A DNA stretch of 64,000 nt, taken from an uncultured beta proteobacterium (GTDB taxonomy: Bacteria; Pseudomonadota; Gammaproteobacteria; Burkholderiales; Burkholderiaceae_E). Under the pieces are notes generated by a model. The model did no database searches. It saw only the letters and a program-made list of their open reading frames with translations, and was not told where the DNA came from. Every line of letters begins with the position of its first letter. Position 1 is the first letter of the stretch. The stretch covers positions 1-64,000 of the forward strand of contig CAIZNI010000023.1 of NCBI GenBank assembly GCA_903934295.1. The letters are read 5' to 3'. Below are positions 7,654 to 20,386 of this stretch, in pieces. A program made the position numbers and the translations under genes.

Positions 7654-8793
7654 CTAAGGACGCGCACGGCCCCAGGTGTAGACGGCGGTGATCGCGTAGT
7701 TCCACACGGCGCCCACCAGGATGCCGGCCAGCGCCGCCAGCAGCCAGCCCTGCTCGTGCTGGTAGAGCCAGGCCGCCATACCCACGTTGGCCAGCGCGCC
7801 CACGCTGCAGGCGGCCATGAACGAGGCGAGCCCGCGCACCCAGCGCAGGCCGTGCAGCTGGCGGTCGCGATAGGTGATGCGGTTGTTCAGCGCAAAGTTG
7901 AACACCATCGCCACCAGGGTGGCCGACAGCTGGCTGGCGACGAAGTCGGCCCCCAGCGCCCTGAACAGCAGACCCAGCACCACCAGATGCACCAGCACGC
8001 CCAGCGAGCCGATCAGCGAGAACGCGATGAATCGCACCGGCACGACATGGCCGACCAGCTTGTCGAGCAGCAGCATGCCGTAGTCCCAGGCGACCTGCGT
8101 GTCGAGCTTGCTCTGGCCGGCGATGCGCTCACGAAAGGTGAAGGGCAGCTCCCGAAAACGCAGCGGCCGCGGGCTCGAGGCGAACAGGTCGACCAGGATC
8201 TTGAAGCCCATCGCCGACAGCTGCCGCACGCAGCCCATGAAGGCATCGCGCCGGATCGCGAAGAACCCGCTCATCGGGTCGCGCAGCGTGGCCGGCACCA
8301 CCAGGTGACTGACCCGGGTGGCGAGCCGGCTGATCGCGATCCGGTGCGCCCCGAAAGTGCCCAGTCCGCCGCCCTCGACATAGCGGCTGCCCACCACCAC
8401 ATCGAGCGGCTCGCCCTGCAGCGCGAGCAACATGGCCGGCAGCAGGCGCTCATCGTGCTGCAGATCGCCGTCCATCACCGCCAGATAAGGCGCGCTGCTC
8501 GAGAGCATGCCTTCGATGCAGGCCGACGACAGGCCGCGGCGGCCGATCCGCTGAAGGCAGCGCACGCGCGTGTCGACGGCCGCGATCTCGCGCACCGCCT
8601 CGGCGGTGCCGTCGGGCGAGTCGTCGTCGACGAACACCACCTCCCAGTCCAGACCGCGCAGACTGTCGTGCAGCCGGTCGACCAGCGGCGCGATGTTGTC
8701 GCGCTCATTGAAGGTCGGCACCACGATGCTGAGCAGCGGCGCGCTGCGCAGGAGGCCGGCAGCAAGCTGCCTGGCTGTACCAGGGGCATTCAT
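7654..8793 (-). CDS. GT2 polyprenyl-phosphate glycosyltransferase fused to a GtrA membrane domain
   Basis: This 379-residue protein has two parts. Residues about 20-240 form a GT2 domain with LSIVVPTFNERDNI, VDDDSPDGT, the DGDLQHD metal/nucleotide site, SRYVEGG and DPMSGFFAIRR, closest to dolichol-phosphate mannose synthase. Residues about 255-375 form a GtrA-like domain with four membrane helices (RFIAFSLIGSLGVLVH, TLVAMVFNFALNNRITYRDR and others). The predicted role is to make polyprenyl-phosphate-linked hexose from an NDP-sugar and help flip it. The start at 8793 is the first Met of the homology; the frame remains open far upstream only because the adjoining pentamer repeat has no stop codon in this frame. 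It lies downstream of malQ, so its expression may depend on the glycogen operon. Confidence 0.85.
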   Translation of the reverse strand: MNAPGTARQLAAGLLRSAPLLSIVVPTFNERDNIAPLVDRLHDSLRGLDWEVVFVDDDSPDGTAEAVREIAAVDTRVRCLQRIGRRGLSSACIEGMLSSSAPYLAVMDGDLQHDERLLPAMLLALQGEPLDVVVGSRYVEGGGLGTFGAHRIAISRLATRVSHLVVPATLRDPMSGFFAIRRDAFMGCVRQLSAMGFKILVDLFASSPRPLRFRELPFTFRERIAGQSKLDTQVAWDYGMLLLDKLVGHVVPVRFIAFSLIGSLGVLVHLVVLGLLFRALGADFVASQLSATLVAMVFNFALNNRITYRDRQLHGLRWVRGLASFMAACSVGALANVGMAAWLYQHEQGWLLAALAGILVGAVWNYAITAVYTWGRARP

Positions 8794-8935
8794 CGGCACG
8801 ACTCGCTGGGGTTGGCTGCAGGGACGCGTCCATTGCAACCCGCCAGCCGCGCCGCGCCATTGAGCCGGCGCTAACGCAGGCGCAATCGCCGGGTGCCCGG
8901 CGCTGTGTCGCGCTGAACGTCCAGCCCGGCGCGCC

Positions 8936-9035
8936 CTGCCCTGCCCTGCCCTGCCCTGCCCTGCCCTGCCCTGCCCTGCCCTGCCCTGCCCTGCCCTGCC
9001 CTGCCCTGCCCCGCCCTGCCCCGCCCTGCCCCGCC
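8936..9035. repeat. Pentanucleotide tandem repeat (CTGCC)n between malQ and the GT2 gene
   Basis: Fifteen perfect tandem CTGCC units occupy 8936-9010, followed by five more units to 9035 in which CCGCC and CTGCC alternate. The array sits between the malQ stop (3 nt away) and the GT2 start 143 nt farther on. It is noncoding, so copy number would not shift a reading frame, but it could alter transcript folding or spacing between the two halves of the operon. Confidence 0.95.
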
Positions 9036-9038
9036 GGC

Positions 9039-10547
9039 TCAGCCCTGCAGCAGCGTGCCGTCGCGGCGATACAGGCGGCACAGGGCCGCCAGCCGCTGCG
9101 CGTGCCAGGGCGCAACCTGCTCCCAGCTGAAACGCCACTCCCAGCAGCCCTCGGCCAGACCGGGGAAGTTCATCCGGTGCGCGCTGTCCAGGCCGAGCAC
9201 ATCCTGCATCGGATGGACCGCGGTGTCGGCCACACTGGCGCAGGCGGCGCGAATCAGGTCCCAGTGGATCTCGTGCCCGGCGCCCGGCAGGTACTCGCGC
9301 AGGTGATGGCGCTCGGCCTGGCTGGCGCCGGCCCACCAGCCCACCGTGGTGTCGTTGTCGTGGGTGCCGGCGTAGACCACCGCGTCGGCCTCGTGGTTGT
9401 GCGGCAGGAAGGTGTTGCCGCTGTCGCCGCCCCAGGCGAAGTGCAGCACCCGCATCCCCGGAAAGTCGAAGCGGCGGCGCAGGCTGACGACATCGGGGGT
9501 GATGATGCCCAGGTCCTCGGCAATGATCGGCAGCGGTCCCAGCGCCTGCGCAACCGCGTCGAACAGCGCGGCACCGGGGCCCGCCACCCACTCGCCGTTG
9601 ATCGCGGTCGGCTCGCTGGCCGGGATGCGCCAGCAGGCGGCGAAGCCGCGGAAATGGTCGATGCGCACGATGTCCACCAGCTCGAAGGTGCGGCGCACCC
9701 GCTCCACCCACCAGGCGTAGCCCTGCCGGGCATGGGCGGCCCAGCGATACAGCGGATTGCCCCAGCGCTGGCCGGTCTCGCTGAAGAAGTCGGGCGGCAC
9801 GCCGGCCACCGCCAACGGTCGGCCATGCGCGTCGAGCTCGAACAGGTCCTGATGCGACCAGACATCGGCGCTCTGCCAGGCCACGAAGATCGGCGCATCG
9901 CCGATGATCTTCACCCCGCGCTCGTTGGCATAGGCGCGCAGCGCGTGCCACTGCCGAAAGAAGCACCACTGGCCGAAGCGCCAGAACGCGATGCGCGGCG
10001 CCAGACGCTCGCGGGCCTGCGCCAGCGCGACCGGATCCCGCGCCGCCAGCGGCGCCGGCCACTCGCACCAGGCCTGCTGGTGGTGCTCGTCGGCCAGCGC
10101 CATGAACAGCGCATAGTCGTCCAGCCAGTCGGCATGCTGCTCGCAGAACGCCGCGAACCGCTCGCGCTCGTCGACCCGCCCCTCGGTGGCGAAGCGGGCC
10201 GCCGCGCGCGCCAGCCGTTCCATGCGCCACGGGATCACCGCCTCGAAGCGCACGCGTGCATCGAGAAAGGCCGGATCGGGGCGCAAGTCGTCCGGGGTGA
10301 GCCAGCCGCGGCGCCCCAGTTCGATGAGATCGATCAGCAGCAGGTTGCCGGCAAACGCCGAGCTGCTCATGTAGGGCGAATGGCCCGCGCCGATGCCGCC
10401 CAGCGGCAGGATCTGCCACAGGCGCTGGCCCGCGCCCACCAGCCAGTCGATGAAGTGATAGGCGCCATCGCCCAGGTCGCCGCTGCCGTGCGGGCCGGGC
10501 AGCGAGGTCGGGTGCAGCAGGACGCCACTGGCGCGCGGAAATCTCAT
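9039..10547 (-). CDS. malQ: 4-alpha-glucanotransferase (amylomaltase)
   Basis: This 502-residue GH77 enzyme transfers maltodextrin segments between chains, releasing glucose. The N-terminus (RASGVLLHPTSLPGPHGSGDLG) is the GH77 opening. The catalytic nucleophile lies in RIDHFRGF (about residue 296) and the general acid Glu in IIAEDLG (about 344); the third acidic residue is in AGTHDNDT. The length matches the short bacterial type with no N-terminal extension. The ATG at 10547 overlaps the glgX stop as ATGA, so the genes are translationally coupled. In this operon it recycles the short oligosaccharides left by GlgP and GlgX. The stop codon adjoins the CTGCC tandem array. Confidence 0.95.
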   Translation of the reverse strand: MRFPRASGVLLHPTSLPGPHGSGDLGDGAYHFIDWLVGAGQRLWQILPLGGIGAGHSPYMSSSAFAGNLLLIDLIELGRRGWLTPDDLRPDPAFLDARVRFEAVIPWRMERLARAAARFATEGRVDERERFAAFCEQHADWLDDYALFMALADEHHQQAWCEWPAPLAARDPVALAQARERLAPRIAFWRFGQWCFFRQWHALRAYANERGVKIIGDAPIFVAWQSADVWSHQDLFELDAHGRPLAVAGVPPDFFSETGQRWGNPLYRWAAHARQGYAWWVERVRRTFELVDIVRIDHFRGFAACWRIPASEPTAINGEWVAGPGAALFDAVAQALGPLPIIAEDLGIITPDVVSLRRRFDFPGMRVLHFAWGGDSGNTFLPHNHEADAVVYAGTHDNDTTVGWWAGASQAERHHLREYLPGAGHEIHWDLIRAACASVADTAVHPMQDVLGLDSAHRMNFPGLAEGCWEWRFSWEQVAPWHAQRLAALCRLYRRDGTLLQG

Positions 10548-12694
10548 GCCGGCTCCAGGGGACGGGGATCGGTCGGTTCGGCGATGCGGACCGCCACCGG
10601 CGCCTCGCACAGCAGCATCACGCACTGGCCCGGCAGCAGCAGCGACGCGGTTGCCGCCCGCTCGGTGGCGGGGCCGCCGTCGGCCCGGGTGCTGTCGAGC
10701 AGTGGGCGCCAATGGCCCGAGGGCAGATTGAACAGCCGGTCCTCGGCCTCGCCATTGACCAGCATCAGCAGCGCGGGCCGGGCCGGGCCGCGGGCCTCGC
10801 CACGGGCCTCACCCATCAGCACCCCCAGACAGCGCCCATCGGGGCGATCCCAGGCATCGCCCTCGAGCGCGCCGCCCTCGGGGGTCAGCCACGCCAGGTC
10901 ACGGCGCCCGGCGCCCTGGCGGGATCCGTCGTACCAGCGGTTGCGCAGCGGCTGCCACTCGCGACGCAGGGTCGCGAGACGGGCGGTGAACGCGATCAGC
11001 GACTCGTCGGCCAGCGCCCAGTCGATCCAGGTGATCGGGTTGTCCTGGCAGTACGGGTTGTTGTTGCCCTGCTGGGTGTGGCCGAGTTCGGCGCCGGCCG
11101 CCAGCATCGGCGTGCCCTGCGACAGCATCAGCGTGGCCAGCAGCGCGCGCTGGGCCCGGGCACGCTGCGCCAGGACGTCGGCATTGTCGGTCTCGCCCTC
11201 GGCGCCGAAATGGCAGCTCAGGTTGTGGGCGTGGCCGTCGCGGTTGTCCTCGCCGTTGGCGGCGTTGCGCTGGTGCGTGTAGCTCACCAGATCGCGCAGG
11301 GTGAAGCCGTCGTGGGACACGATGTAGTTGACCGAATCGCACGGCAGGCGATGGCGCTGGTGAAAGACGTCCGAGGACGCGCACAGACGCTGCGCGAATT
11401 CGCCGCGCGCGACATGGCCGCGCAGCCACCAGCGGCGCATCGAGTCGCGAAAGCGATCGTTCCACTCGAACCAGCCCGGCGGAAAACTGCCCAGCTGATA
11501 GCCGCCCGGCCCGATGTCCCAGGGCTCGGCGATCATCTTCACCCCGGCCAGCACCGGGTCCTGCGCCACCGCCTTGAAGAAGGCGCCGTGCGGCTCGAAG
11601 CCATGGTCGCCGCGCGCCAGGATCGGTGCGAGGTCGAAGCGAAAGCCATCGACATGCATGTCGCGCACCCAGTAGCGCAGGCTGTCCATCACGAACTGCA
11701 GCACCCGCGGGCGGCGCAGGTCGAGCGTGTTGCCGCAGCCGGTGTCGTTGATGTAGCGATCGGGGTGCTCGTGGCTCAGGCGATACCAGGACGCGTTGTC
11801 CAGCCCGCGCCAGCTCACCGTCGGGCCGGTCTCGTCGGTCTCGGCGGTGTGATTGAAGACGACGTCCAGGATGACTTCGATGCCGGCCCGGTGCAGCGCG
11901 CGCACCATCGCGCGGAACTCGTCGCGCACCGCGCGCCCGCCGTCGGCGGCGCGCGCCGCCAGCGAGGGTTCGGGGCTGAAGAAGCCCACCGTGTTGTAGC
12001 CCCAGTAATTGACCAGCCCGCGCCGCACCAGGTGCTGCTCATCCAGGTGCTGATGCACCGGCAGCAGGCTGACCGCGGTGACGCCCAGGCGCTGCAGATG
12101 GGCCAGCGCCGCCGGGTGCGCGAGCCCGGCATAGGTGCCGCGCAGGGCGGGCGGAATCAGCGGATGCAGGCGGGTGAAGCCCTTCACCTGCAGCTCGTAG
12201 AGCACCGTCTCGCCGGGCCGGTGAAAGGGGTGGCGGTCATCCCCCCAGTCGACCGCGTCGTGCACGACGCGTGCCTTCAGGGCCCAGGCCGCGTTGTCGC
12301 GCGGGTCGGCCTGCGCGGGATGCGCCGGATCGGCGCCGCCGTGCTCCTCGCGCCATTCGAAGCGGCCGACGATCTCGCGCGCCCAGGGGTCGAGCAGCAG
12401 CTTGTGCGGATTGAATCGATGGCCGTGATCGGGCCGCCACGGCCCGTGCGCGCGCAGCCCGTAGACGAGTCCGGGCGAGGCGCCGGGCAGATAGCCGTGG
12501 AAGACCTCATGGCGATGCCCGGGCAGCACCAGGCGGCGCCGCTCGCGCTGGCCGTCGGCATCGAACAGGCACAGCTCGATGCGCTGCGCGTGCGCCGAGA
12601 ACACCGCGAAGTTCACACCGTGCCCGTCCCAGTGGGCCCCCAGCGGCCAGGGCTGACCGGCCTGCAGTTCGACATCAGCCGGCACGACGCTCAC
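10544..12694 (-). CDS. glgX: Glycogen debranching enzyme GlgX
   Basis: This 716-residue GH13 isoamylase-type enzyme hydrolyses alpha-1,6 branches on limit dextrin left by phosphorylase. It has an N-terminal CBM48-like domain ([20 protein letters not shown]) and a catalytic barrel. The nucleophile Asp is in [10 protein letters not shown] (about residue 350), the acid Glu in [10 protein letters not shown] (about 388) and the transition-state Asp in VSHDGFTL. No ATG lies near the domain start. I chose the GTG at 12694, which overlaps the glgB stop as GTGA; the GTG at 12700 is an alternative. The length fits the family. It is flanked by glgB and malQ in an overlapping chain. Confidence 0.93.
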   Translation of the reverse strand: MSVVPADVELQAGQPWPLGAHWDGHGVNFAVFSAHAQRIELCLFDADGQRERRRLVLPGHRHEVFHGYLPGASPGLVYGLRAHGPWRPDHGHRFNPHKLLLDPWAREIVGRFEWREEHGGADPAHPAQADPRDNAAWALKARVVHDAVDWGDDRHPFHRPGETVLYELQVKGFTRLHPLIPPALRGTYAGLAHPAALAHLQRLGVTAVSLLPVHQHLDEQHLVRRGLVNYWGYNTVGFFSPEPSLAARAADGGRAVRDEFRAMVRALHRAGIEVILDVVFNHTAETDETGPTVSWRGLDNASWYRLSHEHPDRYINDTGCGNTLDLRRPRVLQFVMDSLRYWVRDMHVDGFRFDLAPILARGDHGFEPHGAFFKAVAQDPVLAGVKMIAEPWDIGPGGYQLGSFPPGWFEWNDRFRDSMRRWWLRGHVARGEFAQRLCASSDVFHQRHRLPCDSVNYIVSHDGFTLRDLVSYTHQRNAANGEDNRDGHAHNLSCHFGAEGETDNADVLAQRARAQRALLATLMLSQGTPMLAAGAELGHTQQGNNNPYCQDNPITWIDWALADESLIAFTARLATLRREWQPLRNRWYDGSRQGAGRRDLAWLTPEGGALEGDAWDRPDGRCLGVLMGEARGEARGPARPALLMLVNGEAEDRLFNLPSGHWRPLLDSTRADGGPATERAATASLLLPGQCVMLLCEAPVAVRIAEPTDPRPLEPA

Positions 12695-14892
12695 CGGCAC
12701 CACTCGAAGAAGACGGTCGCCAGCGGCGGCAGGTTCATCTCGAGACTGAACGGGCGGCCGTGGCTGCCCTGCGGCTGCGCGGTCAGCTCGCCGAAGGCCG
12801 TGCCGACGTTGCTGCCCCCGTAGTGCGCCGAGTCGGTGTTCAAGCGCTCCCGATAGACCCCCGGCTCGGGAACCCCGATCCGCCAGCCGGTGTGCACCGC
12901 GGGCGTGAAGTTGCACACCACCACCATCAGCGAGCCCGGCTCGACCCCACGGCGAATGAAGCTGAACACCGAATGGGCCTCGTCACCGGCGTCGATCCAC
13001 TCAAAGCCCGCCGGATCGAAGTCGCGCTGGTGCAGTGCGCCGCTGGCGCGGTACAGGCGGTTCAGGTCGCGCACCAGGCGCTGCACGCCGGCGTGCGCCG
13101 GGTCCTCGAGCAGGTGCCAGTCGAGACCGCGGTCGTGATCCCATTCCCGTTCCTGGGCGAACTCGCAGCCCATGAACAGCAGCTTCTTGCCGGGATGGCC
13201 GAACAGGAATCCGGCATAGGCGCGCAGGTTGGCCAGCCGCTGCCAGCGGTCGCCCGGCATGCGGCCCAGCAGCGAGCCCTTGCCGTGCACCACCTCGTCG
13301 TGCGAGATCGGCAGCACGAAGTTCTCGGTGAACGCGTAGAGCAGCCCGAAGGTCATCTCGTGGTGGTGGTAGCGGCGATGGATGGGGTCGCGCGCGATGT
13401 AGCTCAGCGTGTCGTTCATCCAGCCCATGTTCCACTTGTAGTGAAAGCCCAGGCCCCCGCCCCAGGTCGGCCGCGACACCCCGGCAAACGCGGTCGATTC
13501 CTCGGCCAGCGTCACCGCCTGGGGGCGCTCGGCGCCGACCACTTCATTCAGGCGCCGGAAGAAGCCGATCGCCTCCAGGTTCTCGCGTCCGCCGTGGATG
13601 TTGGGCACCCACTGGCCGGGCTCGCGGCTGTAGTCGCGATACAGCATCGAGGCAACCGCATCGACCCGCAATCCGTCGACCCCGAAGCGCTCCAGCCAGT
13701 AGAGCGCGTTGCCGATCAGGAAGTTGCGCACCTCGGCGCGGCCGAAGTTGTAGATCAGCGTGTTCCAGTCCTGGTGGAAGCCCTCGCGCGGATCGGCGTG
13801 CTCGTAGAGGTGGCTGCCGTCGAAGCGCGCCAGGCCGTGCGCATCGGACGGGAAGTGCGCGGGCACCCAGTCCAGGATGACGCCCAGCCCCTGGGCGTGG
13901 CAGCTTTCCACGAAGCGCCGAAAACCCGCCGGGTCGCCGAACCGCGCGGTCGGCGCGTACAGGCCGATCGGCTGATAGCCCCAGGAACCGTCGAACGGAT
14001 GCTCGCTGATCGGCAGCAGCTCGAGGTGGGTGAAACCGAGATCGCTGGCATACGGCACCAGCGTCGCGGCGAGCTCATCCCAGTCCAGAAAGGGCGTCGG
14101 GCCATCGGCATGGCGGCGCCAGGAACCCAGGTGGACCTCGTAGATGCTGAGCGGCGCATCGAGCGCATTGGCCCGGCGCCGCTCATCCGAGGCGGCGATC
14201 GGCGCGGGCAGCTCGGCCACCACGCTGGCGGTGGCCGGGCGCAACTCGGCGCGCAGCGCATAGGGGTCGGCCTTCTGGGGCAGGCATTCGCCGTCGTGCG
14301 TGCGGATCTCGTACTTGTAATGCGCGCCGGATGCCACTCCCGGCAGGAAGATCTCCCAGACGCCGCACTCGCGGCGCAGGCGCATCGGATGACGGCGCCC
14401 GTCCCAGTGATTGAACTCGCCCACCACGCTGACCCGTGCGGCGTTGGGCGCCCAGACCGCGAAGCGCGTGCCGCTGACCGCCTCGCGCTCGCAGGGCGCC
14501 GCGCCCAGGACCTCGAAGGGCCGCAGGTGCGTGCCTTCGGCCAGCAGCCAGGCGTCGAGCTCGCTCATCACCGGACCGAAGCGGTAGGGATCCTCGATCA
14601 GCGCCTCGCCGCCCTCGTGCCAGCACACCCGCAGCCGATAGCGGTCACGGACGGACTCGGGCAGCGGCCCTTCGAAGAACCCGGCAGGGTGGCGCAAAGT
14701 GAGCGGGATCGGTGCGCCGGCCGGCGACAGCCCCGTCGGGGCCTCCCCCGGCACCGCCTCGACCGAGGCCGCGCCCGGCAGGAAGACCCGCAGCCAGCCG
14801 CGGCCCTGGGCATCGGTGCGCGGCCCCAGCACCGCGAACGGGTCGGGGTGCGCGGCGTCGCACAGCGCCTGGATGTCGGTGTCGGACAGCAT
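12691..14892 (-). CDS. glgB: 1,4-alpha-glucan branching enzyme
   Basis: This 733-residue GH13 enzyme introduces alpha-1,6 branches into glycogen. It has both N-terminal modules of the long GlgB type: DPFAVLGPR (first beta-sandwich) and [20 protein letters not shown] (CBM48). The catalytic Asp is in [14 protein letters not shown] (about residue 408), the Glu in TLAEESTAF (about 462), and the third acidic residue in [12 protein letters not shown]. The ATG at 14892 starts [10 protein letters not shown]; no strong ribosome binding site is visible, which may mean coupling to glgP, whose stop lies 34 nt upstream. Its size and motif order are normal. It is the second gene of the leftward glycogen operon. 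Confidence 0.95.
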   Translation of the reverse strand: MLSDTDIQALCDAAHPDPFAVLGPRTDAQGRGWLRVFLPGAASVEAVPGEAPTGLSPAGAPIPLTLRHPAGFFEGPLPESVRDRYRLRVCWHEGGEALIEDPYRFGPVMSELDAWLLAEGTHLRPFEVLGAAPCEREAVSGTRFAVWAPNAARVSVVGEFNHWDGRRHPMRLRRECGVWEIFLPGVASGAHYKYEIRTHDGECLPQKADPYALRAELRPATASVVAELPAPIAASDERRRANALDAPLSIYEVHLGSWRRHADGPTPFLDWDELAATLVPYASDLGFTHLELLPISEHPFDGSWGYQPIGLYAPTARFGDPAGFRRFVESCHAQGLGVILDWVPAHFPSDAHGLARFDGSHLYEHADPREGFHQDWNTLIYNFGRAEVRNFLIGNALYWLERFGVDGLRVDAVASMLYRDYSREPGQWVPNIHGGRENLEAIGFFRRLNEVVGAERPQAVTLAEESTAFAGVSRPTWGGGLGFHYKWNMGWMNDTLSYIARDPIHRRYHHHEMTFGLLYAFTENFVLPISHDEVVHGKGSLLGRMPGDRWQRLANLRAYAGFLFGHPGKKLLFMGCEFAQEREWDHDRGLDWHLLEDPAHAGVQRLVRDLNRLYRASGALHQRDFDPAGFEWIDAGDEAHSVFSFIRRGVEPGSLMVVVCNFTPAVHTGWRIGVPEPGVYRERLNTDSAHYGGSNVGTAFGELTAQPQGSHGRPFSLEMNLPPLATVFFEWCR

Positions 14893-14926
14893 CAGCGGAC
14901 TCGGCCCGGGCCGCGGCAGGACCCGT

Positions 14927-17353
<2,427 letters not shown>

Positions 17354-17448
17354 CCTTTGCTCATCGAACGCATTGCCCCGCGTTTTTCGCCTCCCCGTCA
17401 CGATGCGGGAATGTGCTGTGGAACGCAATTTTCGTGCCGACACACGGC

Positions 17449-17462
17449 TTGATCCGGATCAC
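17449..17462. promoter_or_regulatory. FNR/Anr-like box between glgP and glgC
   Basis: TTGATCCGGATCAC matches the FNR/Anr consensus TTGAT-N4-ATCAA at nine of ten conserved positions, and TGATCCGGATCA is a perfect 12-bp palindrome. It lies 96 nt upstream of the proposed glgP start and 139 nt upstream of glgC, so it could serve either operon. The match is read directly; regulation by an FNR-family protein is inference. Confidence 0.5.
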
Positions 17463-17600
17463 CGGATGCACCGAAACAGCCCTTCGCCAGCCTTCCACCG
17501 GACATCGGAGCCGCCCGGACCGGCCGGTCTGCCGGCCCCGGCGCGCTGGGTTAAGCTTGGGTCACCGACACTGCGCTGACCTCAGCCGGGGACACCCTCC

Positions 17601-18869
17601 ATGACACCGAACGAACTCGCCATCAGTCTGGACCTTCCCAAGCGCGCGGTCGCGCTGGTGCTGGCCGGCGGACGCGGCAGCCGGCTGATGAACCTGACCG
17701 ACCGGCGCGCCAAGCCGGCAGTGTATTTCGGCGGCAAGTTCCGCATCATCGACTTTGCCCTCTCGAACTGCCTGAACTCGGGCATCCGCCGGATCGGCGT
17801 GCTCACCCAGTACAAGAGCCACAGCCTGATGCGCCATCTGCAGCGCGGCTGGGCATTCCTCAAGAGCGAGATGAACGAGTTCGTCGACCTGATGCCGGCC
17901 CAGCAGCGCATCGACGAGGAAAGCTGGTATCGCGGCACCGCCGACGCGGTGTACCAGAACCACGACATCCTCTCCAGCTACCGGGCCGAGTACATCCTCA
18001 TCCTGGCCGGTGACCACATCTACAAGATGAACTACGCACTGATGCTGGCCGACCATGTCGCCAAGGGTCGCGAATGCACCGTGGCCTGCATCGAGGTCCC
18101 GCGCAGCGAGGCCTCCGGCTTCGGCGTGATGGCGGTCGACGAGAACAGCCTGATCACCGACTTCATCGAGAAACCGGCCGATCCGCCGGCCATGCCGGGC
18201 AAGCCCGATCGCGCGCTCGCCAGCATGGGCGTCTACATCTTCAACGCCCGCTACCTGTTTCGCGAACTCGCGCGCGACGTCGACGATCCCGACTCGAGCC
18301 ACGACTTCGGCAAGGACATCATCCCCAATGCAGTGCGCCACGGCCAGGCGGCCGCGCACCGGTTCGACCTGAGCGCGGTCGGCACCCGCGACGGCGAAGA
18401 ACCCTACTGGCGCGACGTCGGCACGATCGACGCGTACTGGGACGCCAACATCGACCTCACCGCCACCGATCCGCTGCTCAACATGTACGACAACCGCTGG
18501 CCGATCTGGACCTACCAGCCGCAGTTGCCGCCGGCCAAGTTCGTGCACAACCAGGACGGACGGCGCGGCATGGCGATCGAGACGCTGGTCTCGGGCGGGT
18601 GCATCGTGTCGGGTCATGTCGAGCGCTCGGTGCTGTTCTCGAGCGTGCGGGTGCGCTCCTACGCCAGCGTGAACTGGAGCGTGCTGCTGCCCGATGTGCA
18701 GGTCGGCCGCGGCGCGCGCCTGAGCCGGGTGGTGGTGGATCGGGGCTGCCGGATTCCCGACGGGATGATCATCGGCGAGAGCACCGAGGACGACGAGCGC
18801 CGCTTTTACCGCACCGCCCGGGGCATCACGCTGGTCACCCGCGAGATGCTGGCCCGCCTCCCCACCTGA
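17601..18869 (+). CDS. glgC: Glucose-1-phosphate adenylyltransferase (ADP-glucose pyrophosphorylase), paralog 1
   Basis: This 422-residue enzyme makes ADP-glucose from ATP and glucose-1-phosphate, the committed step of bacterial glycogen synthesis. The nucleotidyl-transferase motif [16 protein letters not shown] is at about residues 17-32, with [18 protein letters not shown] (effector/ATP Lys), [20 protein letters not shown] and [13 protein letters not shown] in order. A left-handed beta-helix C-terminal domain follows ([21 protein letters not shown]). Ten nucleotides separate it from glgA. A 447-residue paralog is encoded at 20387-21730; the two proteins share all these motifs but differ clearly at the N-terminus and helix domain, so they may form a hetero-oligomer or respond to different effectors. 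Confidence 0.95.
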   Translation: MTPNELAISLDLPKRAVALVLAGGRGSRLMNLTDRRAKPAVYFGGKFRIIDFALSNCLNSGIRRIGVLTQYKSHSLMRHLQRGWAFLKSEMNEFVDLMPAQQRIDEESWYRGTADAVYQNHDILSSYRAEYILILAGDHIYKMNYALMLADHVAKGRECTVACIEVPRSEASGFGVMAVDENSLITDFIEKPADPPAMPGKPDRALASMGVYIFNARYLFRELARDVDDPDSSHDFGKDIIPNAVRHGQAAAHRFDLSAVGTRDGEEPYWRDVGTIDAYWDANIDLTATDPLLNMYDNRWPIWTYQPQLPPAKFVHNQDGRRGMAIETLVSGGCIVSGHVERSVLFSSVRVRSYASVNWSVLLPDVQVGRGARLSRVVVDRGCRIPDGMIIGESTEDDERRFYRTARGITLVTREMLARLPT

Positions 18870-18879
18870 CCGATTGCCG

Positions 18880-20337
18880 ATGAAGATCCTGCACGCCGCC
18901 GCCGAAATCTTTCCCCTCGTCAAGACCGGTGGCCTGGCCGATGTGGTCGGCGCCCTGCCCCAGGCGCAGATCAGCGCCGGCGCCGATGTCCGGGTCATCC
19001 TGCCGGGGCTGCCCGCGATCCGCGAGGCGGTGCTGCACCCGCGAACCGTGTTCGAGGCCGGCCCGCTGTTCGGCGCGGGCCGGGTCGCGCTGCGGCTCGG
19101 CCGCCTGCCCGGCAGCGGCGTTCCCGCCTACCTCATCGAGGCGCCCTATCTGTTCGCGCGGCCCGGCGGACCGTACCAGGCGGCCGACGGCAGCGAGTGG
19201 GGCGACAACCTGCAGCGCTTCGCGCTGCTCGGCTGGATGGCGGCGCACCTGGCCGCCGGCGAGCTCGACACCAGCTGGACGCCCGATGTGGTGCACGCCC
19301 ACGACTGGCACGCCGCGATGGCCTGCGCCTACATGGCGGCGCATCCCGGCACCACCGCGCGCTCGGTGTTCACCGTCCACAACCTGGCCTTCCAGGGCCT
19401 GTTCGCCCAGGCCGACTTCGGTGAGCTGGGACTGCCGGCGCGCTTTCTGCAATCGCACGGACTCGAATACCACGGCCAGCTGTCGTTCATGAAGGCGGGC
19501 CTGAAGTACGCCGACCGGATCACCACCGTCAGCCCGACCTATGCTGCCGAAATGGCGACCCATGAATTCGGCTGCGGACTGGACGGCGTAATCCGGGGGC
19601 GCTCGGGCGACGTCAGCGGCATCCTGAATGGTGTCGACTACCGCGTCTGGGATCCGGCCAGCGACACCGGCATCGCCGCGCTCTACCAGCCCGACCGGCT
19701 GGCCGGCAAGGCGGTCTGCAAGGCGGCGCTGCAGCGCGAACTCGGCCTGGCGGAGAACCCCGACGCGCCGCTGTTCGGGGTGGTGAGCCGGCTGTCGGCA
19801 CAGAAGGGTCTCGACCTGGTGCTCTCGGCGCTGCCGGCGTTGCTGGCCGGCGGCGCCCAGCTGGCGCTGCAGGGCAGCGGCGATCCGGTGCTCGAGGCGG
19901 CCTTCAGCGCAGCGGCCTACGCCCACCCGGGCCAGGTCGGGGTGAAGATCGGCTACGACGAAGTCATGGCCCACCGGATGATCGCCGGCGCCGACCTGAT
20001 CCTGCTGCCCTCGCGCTTCGAGCCCTGCGGCCTCACCCAGCTCTACGGGTTGCGCTACGGCACGCTGCCCCTGGTGCGCCGGGTCGGCGGGCTGGCCGAC
20101 ACGGTCGATGACGCCACCGACAGCGCGCTGGCGCAGGGGCGCGCCACCGGTTTCGTGTTCGATGCCGCCACACCGGCGGCGCTCGAGGCGGCGCTGGCGC
20201 GCGCGATCGCGCGCTACCGCCAGCCCGAGCGCTGGCAGGCGATGATGCGCAGCGCGATGGCGCGCGATTTCAGCTGGTCGGGCGCGGCCGCACAGTATCT
20301 CGACCTCTACCGCGGGCTGATGCCGGCATCGCACTGA
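18880..20337 (+). CDS. glgA: Glycogen synthase (ADP-glucose type)
   Basis: This 485-residue GT5 enzyme adds glucose from ADP-glucose to glycogen. The ADP-glucose site [15 protein letters not shown] is at residues 15-29, preceded by [40 protein letters not shown] and the C-terminal Rossmann-domain motifs [15 protein letters not shown] and [21 protein letters not shown] are all present; the last contains the catalytic Glu of the GT5 family. The ATG at 18880 is 10 nt after the glgC stop; an in-frame TTG lies two codons upstream. Size is normal for the family. It converges on the second glgC, 49 nt away, with no clear terminator between them. Confidence 0.95.
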   Translation: MKILHAAAEIFPLVKTGGLADVVGALPQAQISAGADVRVILPGLPAIREAVLHPRTVFEAGPLFGAGRVALRLGRLPGSGVPAYLIEAPYLFARPGGPYQAADGSEWGDNLQRFALLGWMAAHLAAGELDTSWTPDVVHAHDWHAAMACAYMAAHPGTTARSVFTVHNLAFQGLFAQADFGELGLPARFLQSHGLEYHGQLSFMKAGLKYADRITTVSPTYAAEMATHEFGCGLDGVIRGRSGDVSGILNGVDYRVWDPASDTGIAALYQPDRLAGKAVCKAALQRELGLAENPDAPLFGVVSRLSAQKGLDLVLSALPALLAGGAQLALQGSGDPVLEAAFSAAAYAHPGQVGVKIGYDEVMAHRMIAGADLILLPSRFEPCGLTQLYGLRYGTLPLVRRVGGLADTVDDATDSALAQGRATGFVFDAATPAALEAALARAIARYRQPERWQAMMRSAMARDFSWSGAAAQYLDLYRGLMPASH

Positions 20338-20386
20338 CGACCGCAGGGCCGACGGGCGAACGCCGCCCCGGGCACGATCCAGGCAC

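Noticed and set aside
8936-9035. CRISPR array
   Set aside because: The repeat has no spacers; it is a simple pentamer tandem array.
7654-10419. A 921-codon open frame joining the reverse of malQ to the GT2 gene
   Set aside because: It crosses malQ in another frame and stays open only because the CTGCC repeat has no stop codons. The real genes are malQ and the GT2-GtrA protein.
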